DNA of 64,000 nt, taken from a virus. Position 1 is the first letter of the stretch. Every line of letters begins with the position of its first letter. Positions 1 through 8,216 of the stretch are shown here, in pieces. A program made the position numbers and the translations under genes. The DNA lies in IMG/VR virus record IMGVR_UViG_3300013132_000033, positions 1 to 64,000 of that record. One strand, given 5' to 3'. The notes under the pieces were generated by a model. That model saw only the letters and a program-made list of their open reading frames with translations. It was not told the DNA's origin and did not search any database.

Positions 1-151
1 AGTTCCTGTTCAACCTGTATATGGTGTAGAGAATCGTTATGACGATGTTATAGGATTCTTTAATGGTGATGGTACTCTTACACCAGAAGGTATTGAATGG
101 GCTAAAAACCAAAAATTAAATGGTATTTCATTCGGAGATATTGTACTCTAA
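1..151 (+). CDS. 3' end of an unidentified late protein (partial)
   Basis: An open frame enters from the left edge (first full codon at base 2) and stops at TAA 149-151, leaving 49 codons. The visible C-terminus contains GDGTLTPEGIEWAKNQ and ends SFGDIVL. I do not recognise a family. It sits 26 bases ahead of the next + strand gene and near tail-fibre-like genes, so a structural role is likely but inferred from position only. Confidence 0.6.
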   Translation, partial: VPVQPVYGVENRYDDVIGFFNGDGTLTPEGIEWAKNQKLNGISFGDIVL

Positions 152-177
152 TTTAAACTTTAAACAATTTTAAGACT

Positions 178-465
178 ATGTCACAACCTACATCTAAACG
201 TCAAATCGCTGTAAGCGAAACCCTTAAAAATCTTATTGTAACAACTAATACTGAAGTTCGTAAACTTGAAGAAGAAATTAAAATTAAAAGTCAACAAGTA
301 GTAAATTACGTAACTGGTGTTTGTATTAACGATGGTGTTGATCTTCAAAAAGAAGGTATTTACTTTAGCGAAGACTTTCAATCAATTCACGTTTACGACT
401 TACCTGTTAAAGAAGAAAAAGCTGAAGAAGTAAAAACTGAAAAAACTTCTAAAGCTAAACGGTAA
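178..465 (+). CDS. Small charged hypothetical protein (95 aa)
   Basis: A 95-residue protein with no recognised family. Residues 20-45 are rich in Glu and Lys and look helical. The last 20 residues are a Lys/Glu tail (EEKAEEVKTEKTSKAKR), probably disordered. It starts at the first ATG after the upstream stop and is followed 18 bases later by a fibre-like gene in the same direction. Its place among tail genes suggests a small virion or chaperone-type protein, but nothing in the sequence proves this. Confidence 0.6.
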   Translation: MSQPTSKRQIAVSETLKNLIVTTNTEVRKLEEEIKIKSQQVVNYVTGVCINDGVDLQKEGIYFSEDFQSIHVYDLPVKEEKAEEVKTEKTSKAKR

Positions 466-483
466 GTTTAACTTTAATTAATC

Positions 484-1110
484 ATGCAAAGAAAGACTCA
501 AGAAGAGGTCTGGAAAGAGTATGTACTTAGAACCCTGCGTCAGTTTAGGAGAATCCTTACTACGCAGGGTTCTCATATTGGAGAAGTAATTTCTACCGAT
601 GGTACTGATCTTATTTGGACTACAGCTTCAAGTGGATCATCATTACCAAATCAATCAGGTAATAATGGTAAATACTTGACAACTAACGGTAGCACTGCAT
701 CATGGGCTACCGTTACAATTCCTTCATTAACCTGGGGGTCTTTAACTGGAACGTTATCTAGTCAAACTGATTTACAAGCAGTTTTAGATTCTAAACAACC
801 TGTTAATAGTGTTAATCAACAAACTATAACTACGGTTAACACTACTATTAATTTATCAAACGGTAACATTATTGAACTTACTTTACAATCAAATACTAAT
901 ATTAATTTTACAGGTGGGGAACTAGGTACTTATGTTTTTAAATTAATTCAAGATAATGTTGGTGGTAGACTTATTACATCTTGGCCATCAACTGTAAAAT
1001 GGTCTGGAGGTATTGCTCCAACACTTAGCACAACTGCAAATAAAATTGATATTATTACTTTAGTTAGAACTAGTGATAATTTTTATGGTGCTTACATGTT
1101 AAATTTTTAA
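484..1110 (+). CDS. Tail-fibre-like protein (208 aa)
   Basis: After a basic N-terminal segment (residues 1-25) the protein turns Ser/Thr/Asn/Gly-rich and beta-prone, as in trimeric phage fibres. It carries TDLQAVLDSKQPVNSVNQ around residues 94-111, a pattern often seen at the base of Bacteroidota phage fibres. The C-terminus (TADN/FYGAYMLNF type) looks like a closing beta strand. It lies three bases before the next fibre-like gene. Role inferred: adhesin or fibre; no enzymatic motif is visible. Confidence 0.55.
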   Translation: MQRKTQEEVWKEYVLRTLRQFRRILTTQGSHIGEVISTDGTDLIWTTASSGSSLPNQSGNNGKYLTTNGSTASWATVTIPSLTWGSLTGTLSSQTDLQAVLDSKQPVNSVNQQTITTVNTTINLSNGNIIELTLQSNTNINFTGGELGTYVFKLIQDNVGGRLITSWPSTVKWSGGIAPTLSTTANKIDIITLVRTSDNFYGAYMLNF

Positions 1111-1113
1111 ACT

Positions 1114-2619
1114 ATGATGGCACCATTACAATACAACCCACAAGTTTATATAAGTAGTATTAATGCTAATCTTAAAAATGGAGTTTTAGAAAGTCCTGAA
1201 CAATTACATTACGATATTGAAAAAACTAAAAGTATTCTTAGTGGATTAAATCCAACTTTTTTAGTACCATCTGCTTATACTTATGTTAATTTACAATTAT
1301 TAAATAATATTCGTACTTATGATATTACATTTTCAAGAAGTTCTGGCGGAGATTCAAGAATTAATAATCAAAATCAAATAGAACGATTACCATATATTAT
1401 TAATAATAATGGTTATACATTATTAAATGGTACAACTGAAACTTCTAATTATACGTTAAGTCCTATAGGTATAACTAATGCTACTAGATTTTTTAACAAC
1501 TCACAATATGTTTCTTTACGCCCAATATTTACAGGAGTTACCGGTAAATACTATACATTTTCTTTTTGGGTAAAATCAAACACTTCTGATACATATAATG
1601 TAACAAATTTAAATAGTAGTGTTTCTATAGGAACTGCTACAAATAATTGGAGTAAAGTATCATTTACAGTTTTATCTCAAAGTATAGCTTCTGAATTTAA
1701 TATATATGTATATAGAGTAAATAATATATGTGATGTTTCAATATGGGGGCTTCAAATAAACGAAGGTACAATTCCTTTACCTACTTTACCTACTTTAGGT
1801 ATTTCAAATAACGCACATTATCCTAGAATTAATTATATTAATAACAGGCCTGTTTTAAACATATTACCTCAAAGAACAAATTTTATATTAAATTCAGAAA
1901 ATCCAGTTACACAAAATATTTCTGTAACAGCACAAGATTATACTATTTCTTTTTATGGTTCTGGAACTATAACATTAAGTGGAGTAGTATCTGCTACATT
2001 AAATGGTACTAATGATACTACTAGAACTGTATATTCATTTACACCTGGTTCAGGAACATTAACTTTAACTATTACAGGAACAGTTAAGTACGCTCAATTA
2101 GAAACTGGTTCTTATGTAACAAGTTATTTTTTATCAACAGGAACAGCAAATACAAGAATTTCTGATACTTTTAGTAAATCTAATATGGTTACAGATGGTA
2201 TTATAGGGACTACTTCAGGATCTTTTTTTATACATATTGTTAATAATATTCCTATAAAAAGAACTTTAACTTTTAATTTTATTTTTGGATTAACTTCTGG
2301 ACCTAATGTTGACGGTTCAGGTATTAAAATAAGACCTGGAGCATCTGATTCTACACAACAACGTTTAGGATTAACTTTTGAAAATGGAGCTTATACTACT
2401 TCAGCAAATGAAGTAAAAATTTTAGCTACCTGGAATGGAAGTGTAATGAATGTGTTTGAAAATGGCGTTAAAGTATATACAGATAATGCTATAACAATTA
2501 CTAATTTTCAATATTTTTCAACGGTATCTCCAACATTACATCCTGTAAATATAGCTGGACTATGGTTTTTACCTAATGTATTATCAGATGCTCAATGCAT
2601 AGAATTAACTAAAATATAA
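1114..2619 (+). CDS. Tail fibre / adhesin-like beta-rich protein (501 aa)
   Basis: A 501-residue protein dominated by short beta-strand patterns rich in Thr, Ser, Asn and Tyr. Residues about 145-215 (YYTFSFWVKSNTSDTYNV and following) resemble a jelly-roll carbohydrate-binding module. Residues about 365-495, including a FENGVKVYTDNA stretch and a closing ALSDAQ-type helix, resemble the concanavalin/LamG-like domains of phage receptor-binding proteins. Two in-frame ATGs sit at 1114 and 1117. The context (fibre gene before, holin after) supports a host-binding protein. Ligand unknown; domain assignment is by pattern only. Confidence 0.55.
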   Translation: MMAPLQYNPQVYISSINANLKNGVLESPEQLHYDIEKTKSILSGLNPTFLVPSAYTYVNLQLLNNIRTYDITFSRSSGGDSRINNQNQIERLPYIINNNGYTLLNGTTETSNYTLSPIGITNATRFFNNSQYVSLRPIFTGVTGKYYTFSFWVKSNTSDTYNVTNLNSSVSIGTATNNWSKVSFTVLSQSIASEFNIYVYRVNNICDVSIWGLQINEGTIPLPTLPTLGISNNAHYPRINYINNRPVLNILPQRTNFILNSENPVTQNISVTAQDYTISFYGSGTITLSGVVSATLNGTNDTTRTVYSFTPGSGTLTLTITGTVKYAQLETGSYVTSYFLSTGTANTRISDTFSKSNMVTDGIIGTTSGSFFIHIVNNIPIKRTLTFNFIFGLTSGPNVDGSGIKIRPGASDSTQQRLGLTFENGAYTTSANEVKILATWNGSVMNVFENGVKVYTDNAITITNFQYFSTVSPTLHPVNIAGLWFLPNVLSDAQCIELTKI

Positions 2620-2624
2620 AAATA

Positions 2625-3122
2625 ATGTTTAAAACATATTTAGTATCTTTAATCGCAACTTTAAAAAATTGGTTTGTGCTGCTAGCTAGTATAATTTCAG
2701 CGTTCTTTGCGCCTATAGGTGATTTATTGTATTTTGTTTCTTTAATAGTATTAGTAGATTTTGTCACTGGAGTTATTGCAGCTAAATACAGAAATCAAAA
2801 AAGAAAGTCTAGTAAAATGATGCGTAGTGTATATAAAATTGTATTTTATATGTCAGCATTAATTTTAGCTCAACTGTTTGACAATCAGTTTCAAAAATTG
2901 TTTCATCCCCATATGTTAGCTGTTTTAGTTGATACTGAGTCTTCATCATCATTATTGCAGTTTAAATTCCTTGCTGGATTATCTTTTGTAATTATAGTAC
3001 GAGAATTAAAATCTATTGATGAAAACTGGGAATCTATTTTTAACTGGGGATTTGGTCAAACTATCAGTAATATATATGACAATGTTATGTCTATCGTTTC
3101 ACTTATAAAAATTAAAAAATGA
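2625..3122 (+). CDS. Phage holin (holin family 4 type)
   Basis: A 165-aa membrane protein with a predicted topology typical of phi29/Cp-1-type holins (Phage_holin_4). There are hydrophobic segments at about residues 8-30 and 33-53, the signature LVDFVTGVIAAK with its conserved DxxTG at residues 45-50, another hydrophobic stretch at about 70-85 and one at about 120-130. Such proteins permeabilise the inner membrane at the end of infection and let the endolysin reach the wall. It lies in the late gene block, five bases after the fibre gene, and overlaps the next gene by four bases (ATGA). It is the only convincing holin in the window. Confidence 0.8.
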   Translation: MFKTYLVSLIATLKNWFVLLASIISAFFAPIGDLLYFVSLIVLVDFVTGVIAAKYRNQKRKSSKMMRSVYKIVFYMSALILAQLFDNQFQKLFHPHMLAVLVDTESSSSLLQFKFLAGLSFVIIVRELKSIDENWESIFNWGFGQTISNIYDNVMSIVSLIKIKK

Positions 3123-3634
3123 AATCATTTGCCATTAAAGTTCTTATCTCAGCATTGAAAATGTTTGACAATGCTATTGTTAGTAAAATCAATAGTGAAT
3201 GGGTTAAGCGTATTGTAGTTCTTTCTATGAAACGTCTTACTCTGTTTGGTGAAGCTCTTGTTGATAATGATCCTAACAACAAAGAACAAATTGAACGTAT
3301 TGCTCGTGAAACATTAGTATCTCCTGAGTTTAGAGATCTTCAAAAACAACTTACTGCAGAAATAGTATCTAAAATTCCTAATCCTAAAGTAGCTGCTTTA
3401 CTTATTGCTACTGAAAATTTACGTGAACAATTCTTTGCTGTATTAGGTGATGATAATACTGCTAACGCTGAACAAATTAAAGACCTTTTTGAGTCTTATC
3501 TTAAATCAGAAGAGTTTGATACTTTAGCTATTAACTTTGCAGAATTACTTGCTGAAAAATATGCTAAAAATGAAATGGCGCGTGAATTTATTGTAAATAT
3601 AGTTCAAAGTCTTGTAGACTCTGACGATAAATAA
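3119..3634 (+). CDS. Hypothetical helical protein downstream of holin (171 aa)
   Basis: A mostly helical 171-residue protein of no recognised family. Its start overlaps the holin stop (ATGA), so the two are translationally coupled. The middle (residues 50-90) and the C-terminus (about 115-165) are amphipathic and charged; there is no signal peptide or membrane segment. A strong terminator follows directly, so it closes a transcription unit. A lysis accessory or virion-assembly role is possible from position; neither is shown by sequence. Confidence 0.6.
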   Translation: MKSFAIKVLISALKMFDNAIVSKINSEWVKRIVVLSMKRLTLFGEALVDNDPNNKEQIERIARETLVSPEFRDLQKQLTAEIVSKIPNPKVAALLIATENLREQFFAVLGDDNTANAEQIKDLFESYLKSEEFDTLAINFAELLAEKYAKNEMAREFIVNIVQSLVDSDDK

Positions 3635-3639
3635 ATTAT

Positions 3640-3676
3640 TAGGGGAGGTTCCAATATGGAATACTCCCCTTTTTTA
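3640..3676 (+). terminator. Rho-independent terminator after the holin unit
   Basis: AGGGGAG (3641-3647) pairs with CTCCCCT (3664-3670), with an inner GTTCC/GGAAT extension and a short AATAT loop. A run of six T follows. It separates the fibre/holin genes from the next + strand unit. Confidence 0.85.
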
Positions 3677-3701
3677 TTATACTCAAATTAACAACTTACC
3701 A

Positions 3702-4223
3702 ATGAATATTTCCGTATCTTTAGATTACGATCAGATTACATTTTCATCGACGTCATTAACTGGTTTTACAGCTACGTCAATGAAATTAAATTATAAAAAA
3801 ACATGTAGCACTTTAAGTGCAGATATACCGTTAACATCTAAAATACCAACTATTAGTAATAATAGTCTCACATTAGCCGTAACAGATTTATTTCCTAACG
3901 ATACTGTATTTCCTGATGGTGTATACTATTTTATACTTACTGTAGCAGGTACTAATTCAAATACTGTAGATGGTACACTTACATTAAGAGGTTGTATTTA
4001 TATAGGTACAACATCAAGATGTAAAGCAGTACTTAAATATAATGAAACAAAAGATGAATTACTACCAATGTTAATTAAAGCACTTGATTTTGCTAATGAA
4101 TGTGATTCATGTGACTGTTCTAAAATGTGTGACATTTATAACAGTTTAATTAGCAAATTAACAACTTCAACTTCAACTTCAAATTCTACTTCAAATGTGT
4201 ATTCTCCCTGCGGATGTGACTAA
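3702..4223 (+). CDS. Hypothetical late protein with Cys cluster (173 aa)
   Basis: The N-terminal 110 residues are beta-rich (Ser/Thr/Asn). They are followed by a helical part carrying the cysteine cluster CDSCDCSKMC at about residues 131-140, a low-complexity TSTSTSNSTSN linker and a final CGC motif. The clustered cysteines could bind metal or form disulfides. It is the first gene after a terminator and overlaps the next ORF by 29 bases. I do not recognise a family; a small virion decoration or tail protein is a guess from context. Confidence 0.6.
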   Translation: MNISVSLDYDQITFSSTSLTGFTATSMKLNYKKTCSTLSADIPLTSKIPTISNNSLTLAVTDLFPNDTVFPDGVYYFILTVAGTNSNTVDGTLTLRGCIYIGTTSRCKAVLKYNETKDELLPMLIKALDFANECDSCDCSKMCDIYNSLISKLTTSTSTSNSTSNVYSPCGCD

Positions 4224-4449
4224 AGTAAAGTGTTTATTCTTTAATAAACTATTAGATTTATTAGCTGATGGTTTATATGGAATTGAATGCGATTCAACAG
4301 CATCCTTAGATATGGTTAAAAATATAATTAACCATTATGATTTTGGATGTTTTTCGGATGACTTTATTCGTAACTTAGTTATTGATGAAGGATCTACCGT
4401 AACACTTTGTGTCAATAAAGATTACTTTACTGCTGCAGAAACGGATTAA
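4195..4449 (+). CDS. Small hypothetical protein (84 aa)
   Basis: An 84-residue frame overlapping the previous gene by 29 bases from the ATG. An in-frame GTG at 4216 would reduce the overlap to 8 bases and is a reasonable alternative start. The protein is acidic, has scattered Cys (positions about 2, 13, 32, 52, 73), and no recognised domain. The tight packing and the same direction favour a real gene; function unknown. Confidence 0.5.
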   Translation: MCILPADVTKVKCLFFNKLLDLLADGLYGIECDSTASLDMVKNIINHYDFGCFSDDFIRNLVIDEGSTVTLCVNKDYFTAAETD

Positions 4450-4460
4450 AATTAATCTTT

Positions 4461-4468
4461 TATCTTTG
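4461..4468 (+). promoter_or_regulatory. Possible Bacteroidota -7 box upstream of the metallophosphatase
   Basis: TATCTTTG matches the TAnnTTTG -7 element of Bacteroidota primary-sigma promoters and sits 21 bases before the ATG at 4490. No TTTG is present at the usual 19-21 base spacing upstream, so only half of the consensus is met. Treat as tentative. Confidence 0.35.
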
Positions 4469-4489
4469 CGGTAAACTTAACTTAAAATT

Positions 4490-5380
4490 ATGACAAACAT
4501 ACAATCACTTACAGAATATCTACTTGCTAATGGTAAAACGCATAGTTGGCGTGAACTTGCCGAAAAGTTTCAAATTTATTCAGATCTTCCTGTTAATCGT
4601 ATAACTAATAAAAAGAAAGCTGATTTTGTTAGAAGGTTATATGACAAATTACAACCTCCTCCAGGAGTATCAAATTTAATGGAAGAGTTTAAATCATTTG
4701 TTAAAACTAAAAATATAGCTGCTGATATACAACCATATCAAGGAGATCCTAATAATATATTAGTATTGGGAGATAGTCATATTCCTTACAATCATCCTGA
4801 ATATTTTGAATTTGCAAGACATATTCAACGTAAATGGAATTGTGGTAAAATAATTCATATTGGAGATGTTCTTGATTTTCACGCTACTACATATCATCAA
4901 CCACATCCTGATGCTTTATCACCTTATTACGAAATGGAACTTGCTAAAATTGAAATTGAAAAATGGAAAGCAGCGTTTCCCGAAATTGTTGTTACTACAG
5001 GAAATCATGATCGTCGAGTATCTCGTAAAATGTATGATAGTCAAATTAGTAGTCAATGGCAAAAATCTATAGCAGATGTATTAGAAGTTAATTGGCAATT
5101 TGTTAATGATTATGTATATAATAATATTTATTTTTGTCATGGTGAAGGAGTGACTGCAAGAGTAACTGCAGTACAAAAACAAATGTCTGCTGTTCAAGGA
5201 CATCGTCATAGTGAAAGTTATATTGATTTTCCAGCTAAAGGTTTATTTGCTGTACAAACACCAATAGGTGTTAACAGAAATAGTTTAGCGTTTAATTATG
5301 GACGTATGGACCCTAGAGAATGGTTGATTGGTGTAACTGTAATACTTGATTCTAAAACACCTATAATTGAAAGATTATGA
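4490..5380 (+). CDS. Calcineurin-like metallophosphatase (296 aa)
   Basis: Predicted metal-dependent phosphoesterase (MPP superfamily). All five blocks of the fold are visible in order: GDSH (D95, H97), GDVLDFH near residue 125, GNHD near 171-174, HGEG near 217, and GHRH near 236-239. These residues normally bind two metals and hydrolyse phosphomono- or diesters. Residues 1-60 form a small helical N-terminal region (a HTH-like segment around SWRELAEKFQIYSD). It overlaps the following nuclease gene by four bases, so the two are probably co-translated. Substrate unknown; an end-processing or nuclease-type function in the phage is plausible given its partner. Confidence 0.85.
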   Translation: MTNIQSLTEYLLANGKTHSWRELAEKFQIYSDLPVNRITNKKKADFVRRLYDKLQPPPGVSNLMEEFKSFVKTKNIAADIQPYQGDPNNILVLGDSHIPYNHPEYFEFARHIQRKWNCGKIIHIGDVLDFHATTYHQPHPDALSPYYEMELAKIEIEKWKAAFPEIVVTTGNHDRRVSRKMYDSQISSQWQKSIADVLEVNWQFVNDYVYNNIYFCHGEGVTARVTAVQKQMSAVQGHRHSESYIDFPAKGLFAVQTPIGVNRNSLAFNYGRMDPREWLIGVTVILDSKTPIIERL

Positions 5381-6291
5381 TACTGGAATTGAATAACGGA
5401 TTTAAACATATTGTATTTACAGAACATAATCATACATATGTAGATACAACTACAGGTGAACAAATCATATCAGTTACAACTTTACTTAAAAAATTAAAAC
5501 CTGAATATAATTCAAAGTTTTGGAGTTTATATATAGCATTAAAACGTAATAATATTAAAGTAGCACCAAGATTTCCAGATCATATTTTAGTTGAAGGTAA
5601 ATTATTTACACTTGACGATATTAATATTTTATATAAAGATTTAAACCCTTCAGTTGAAGATATAAAACAAGAGTGGGCAATAGCTAATTTAATAGGTACA
5701 ACATTAGGTACATATTTACATAATAATATGGAATATAAGTTTTTACGTAAAAATATAGATCAATCGTTACCTGAATTTGTTACTGGATTAAATGTTAAAG
5801 ATGCTGTTCGATATATTAAAGCAAGAGAAACATTAAATCAATTAGCAGATAATTTTTACAATGAATTTATTAAAATATATACACCTATTACTACAGAGTT
5901 TATTGTAGGCGATACAGACTTAAAAATAGCTGGTACATTTGATTTACTTGTATATAACAATGAAACTAATGAAATAGAATTATGGGATTACAAAACAGAT
6001 AAAGAAATAAAGTTTAGTTCTGAATACGGTAATAAAATATCTGTTTTTAATATAGATGATTGTGAGTATAATAAATATAGTTTGCAACTATCTATATACA
6101 AATATTTAATTGAAAAAAATACTAATTTAAAAATAAGTAAATGTAATATAGCACATTTTTCATACAGAAAAGAAGAATTTGAAATAATTCCTGTTTTAGA
6201 TTTAACCGAATCTGTAAAAGAATTTTTCAACAATGAACACAATAAATCAATATATTTCGGATCTACGACAGTTAATAAAAGAAAACGGTAG
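5377..6291 (+). CDS. PD-(D/E)XK (RecB/Cas4-like) nuclease (304 aa)
   Basis: Carries the RecB-type nuclease core in order: a helix with histidine (GTTLGTYLHNNMEY, about residues 107-120), the metal-binding aspartate in AGTFDLLVY (about 185-193), and the DxK box in ELWDYKTDKE (about 201-208). Later helices contain the Gln-Tyr pattern (YSLQLSIYKYLIE) typical of this family. It acts on DNA; in crAss-like phages a nuclease of this type lies beside the tail-ring genes. It ends with TAG at 6289-6291, and the next gene starts 59 bases upstream inside it. Confidence 0.8.
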   Translation: MILELNNGFKHIVFTEHNHTYVDTTTGEQIISVTTLLKKLKPEYNSKFWSLYIALKRNNIKVAPRFPDHILVEGKLFTLDDINILYKDLNPSVEDIKQEWAIANLIGTTLGTYLHNNMEYKFLRKNIDQSLPEFVTGLNVKDAVRYIKARETLNQLADNFYNEFIKIYTPITTEFIVGDTDLKIAGTFDLLVYNNETNEIELWDYKTDKEIKFSSEYGNKISVFNIDDCEYNKYSLQLSIYKYLIEKNTNLKISKCNIAHFSYRKEEFEIIPVLDLTESVKEFFNNEHNKSIYFGSTTVNKRKR

Positions 6292-6913
6292 AGACGATAA
6301 TATTTATACAGATCCTTTTTTATATTCTTTGTTAAATGGTGCAAGGAATATGCTTATTGAACAAACTTTTAATAAAATAAACCATATATCAGAATGGGAA
6401 TGGCAACAATTTCCAGTTAAGCTGGTAAAAGATAAATCACATATGATTGGTTGTGTAACAGTGGGTTGTGATATTTTAAGATCAGAATATAAATTACCAC
6501 GCCCACTGTTAACTAATTTAAAAAGTTTATTAACAGTAACTACATTTAGTTATCATACAATTGATTTTGGTACTGAACAAGATGTAGATTTAAATAAGTA
6601 TAATGATTTTAAAGCTAATAAGCCAGTTGCTACTATTGTAAATGATTATTTGGTTATCTGGAATAATCTTAATCTTAAAATGGTATTAGTATCTGGTGTA
6701 TGGGAAAACATAGTTCAATGGGCAGATATACCACAATGTGATGGTAATGGTGAATATGAACAAACACCGTGTTTTGATATTAAATCTTCACCATTTAAAA
6801 TAAGTGAAACTATGAAATTACCTGTTTATAAAATTGTATTAGATCAATTAAATATTAGTTTTAAACTTAATGAAGATTTAACTAACGATTCTAATTCTGA
6901 AATTAGATCATAA
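6233..6913 (+). CDS. Probable tail/neck ring protein (226 aa)
   Basis: A 226-residue protein whose N-terminus (DDNIYTDPFLYSLLNGARN, about residues 20-38) matches the style of Crassvirales portal-adaptor/ring proteins, followed by a beta-rich middle. It is placed as these phages do: after a nuclease and before an IHF-like gene, a second ring protein and the large stabilization protein. It overlaps the nuclease by 59 bases and shares one base with the next gene. Exact ring position cannot be told from sequence alone; the call is mainly contextual. Confidence 0.5.
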   Translation: MNTINQYISDLRQLIKENGRDDNIYTDPFLYSLLNGARNMLIEQTFNKINHISEWEWQQFPVKLVKDKSHMIGCVTVGCDILRSEYKLPRPLLTNLKSLLTVTTFSYHTIDFGTEQDVDLNKYNDFKANKPVATIVNDYLVIWNNLNLKMVLVSGVWENIVQWADIPQCDGNGEYEQTPCFDIKSSPFKISETMKLPVYKIVLDQLNISFKLNEDLTNDSNSEIRS

Positions 6914-7401
6914 TGAAAAGAGACAAGATGATTACGGAAAAAGATATTTATTATTTTTATCCGTATAAAAAAAATCCTCCACTTACAGGTAAAACCGTAC
7001 CACAACCATACGTCAAAAAAAATGATGTTTCAGATCATAAATATGCTATTACATATGACGTATGGTTGTCTATTATTAATGATTATATTGATGAAGTATC
7101 ACAACTTTTATTTAAAGGTAAAATAGTAAAAACACCTAATTTCTTAGGTACATTTCAACTTAAAAAATATCAACTTAAAAAACTGGTACATTGGGGGAAA
7201 ACTAGACAAGAAGGTAAAATGGTATATATACAAGATTCTGATTTATATAGGATTATTATAAAGTGGAATCGTAATTATAAAATATGTAAATTTAAAAATG
7301 CAGAACATTGGAAGATTAGAATGAACTCTGCGTTTGCTGCTAAAATATATCAAAAAAGTTTAGAAGATCCTGATTATCAGTATAGTATAATAGATGTATG
7401 A
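6913..7401 (+). CDS. IHF/HU-like DNA-binding protein (162 aa)
   Basis: Residues about 50-85 (YDVWLSIINDYIDEVSQLL followed by GKIVKTPNFLGTFQLKK) reproduce the HU/IHF pattern of a helical dimer segment followed by a beta hairpin with a G-x-F. The basic tail region (residues 85-130) may contact DNA. Crassvirales encode IHF-like subunits beside their tail genes, so the location agrees. It shares one base with the upstream gene and four with the downstream one. A second in-frame Met at residue 6 is an alternative start. Whether it bends packaged DNA or plays a structural role is unknown. Confidence 0.6.
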   Translation: MKRDKMITEKDIYYFYPYKKNPPLTGKTVPQPYVKKNDVSDHKYAITYDVWLSIINDYIDEVSQLLFKGKIVKTPNFLGTFQLKKYQLKKLVHWGKTRQEGKMVYIQDSDLYRIIIKWNRNYKICKFKNAEHWKIRMNSAFAAKIYQKSLEDPDYQYSIIDV

Positions 7402-8216
7402 CTAGATATACTTCAATTCGTTCAGCATTGAGGTTTATACCTCGCAATTTATATGATAGGTCTACAGATCTTGATTTTCTAACATGGATGTTAGATGGAT
7501 TTAGACAATTAGACTTACCTGTTACTTATGATTCTAAAATTAAATTTATTGAAATTATTAATAATAGAGCAGAATTACCAAAAGATATAAAAGAAATAAA
7601 ACTATTAACATACATGTTTAAAAATCCTAATCAAGAAGATGTAGATGATTTATCAGGTTGTATTACAAATCCTGTAGAAACTACAACAACAGAATCAGAT
7701 ACTAATAATATATGTCAATATACATTAGCATATAAACAGTTTTTAGATTCAAAATATTATAATAATAATTTCATGCCTTTACAATATAAAGGTAATTATG
7801 CTGATAGTATCTTGTGTACTAAATGCCCCAATAGATTTTCACCATGTCAAAATTACTTTTCGGTAGATAAAAATAATATACTACATACTAATATAAAAGA
7901 TGGTTTTTTATGTGTAGATTATTTTACTGAAATGAAAGATGATACTGGTGATTTTTTAATTCCTGATCTTACAGAATTAAAACAATATTTAGCGTACTAT
8001 GCTATGGCTAAACATTGGGAAGAAAGAGCTATGGTTAAAGAACAATCAGCAGATAGAATTGCTCAAGATATGTATATAAAAGCTGAAATATTCTTTAAAA
8101 AAATTCGGGGTATACTTATAATGAGAGGTATTAACCCGAACGATATTACAAATATGCAATTTGATGGATTTAATCAATGGATAAAAATACCTGAAAGATA
8201 TGTCTTTGCTAGATAA
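7398..8216 (+). CDS. Probable tail tubular / ring protein (272 aa)
   Basis: A 272-residue protein beginning with TSIRSALRFIPRNLYDRSTD and the pattern NRAELPKDIKEI (about residues 55-66). This recalls the gp11-like gatekeeper/ring proteins of podoviruses as annotated in crAss-like phages. A Cys-containing middle (about residues 133-152, CTKCPNRFSPC) may bind metal. The C-terminal 80 residues are helical. It overlaps both neighbours (4 and 17 bases). Its place just before the 1402-aa stabilization protein supports a tail-ring role. Confidence 0.5.
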   Translation: MTRYTSIRSALRFIPRNLYDRSTDLDFLTWMLDGFRQLDLPVTYDSKIKFIEIINNRAELPKDIKEIKLLTYMFKNPNQEDVDDLSGCITNPVETTTTESDTNNICQYTLAYKQFLDSKYYNNNFMPLQYKGNYADSILCTKCPNRFSPCQNYFSVDKNNILHTNIKDGFLCVDYFTEMKDDTGDFLIPDLTELKQYLAYYAMAKHWEERAMVKEQSADRIAQDMYIKAEIFFKKIRGILIMRGINPNDITNMQFDGFNQWIKIPERYVFAR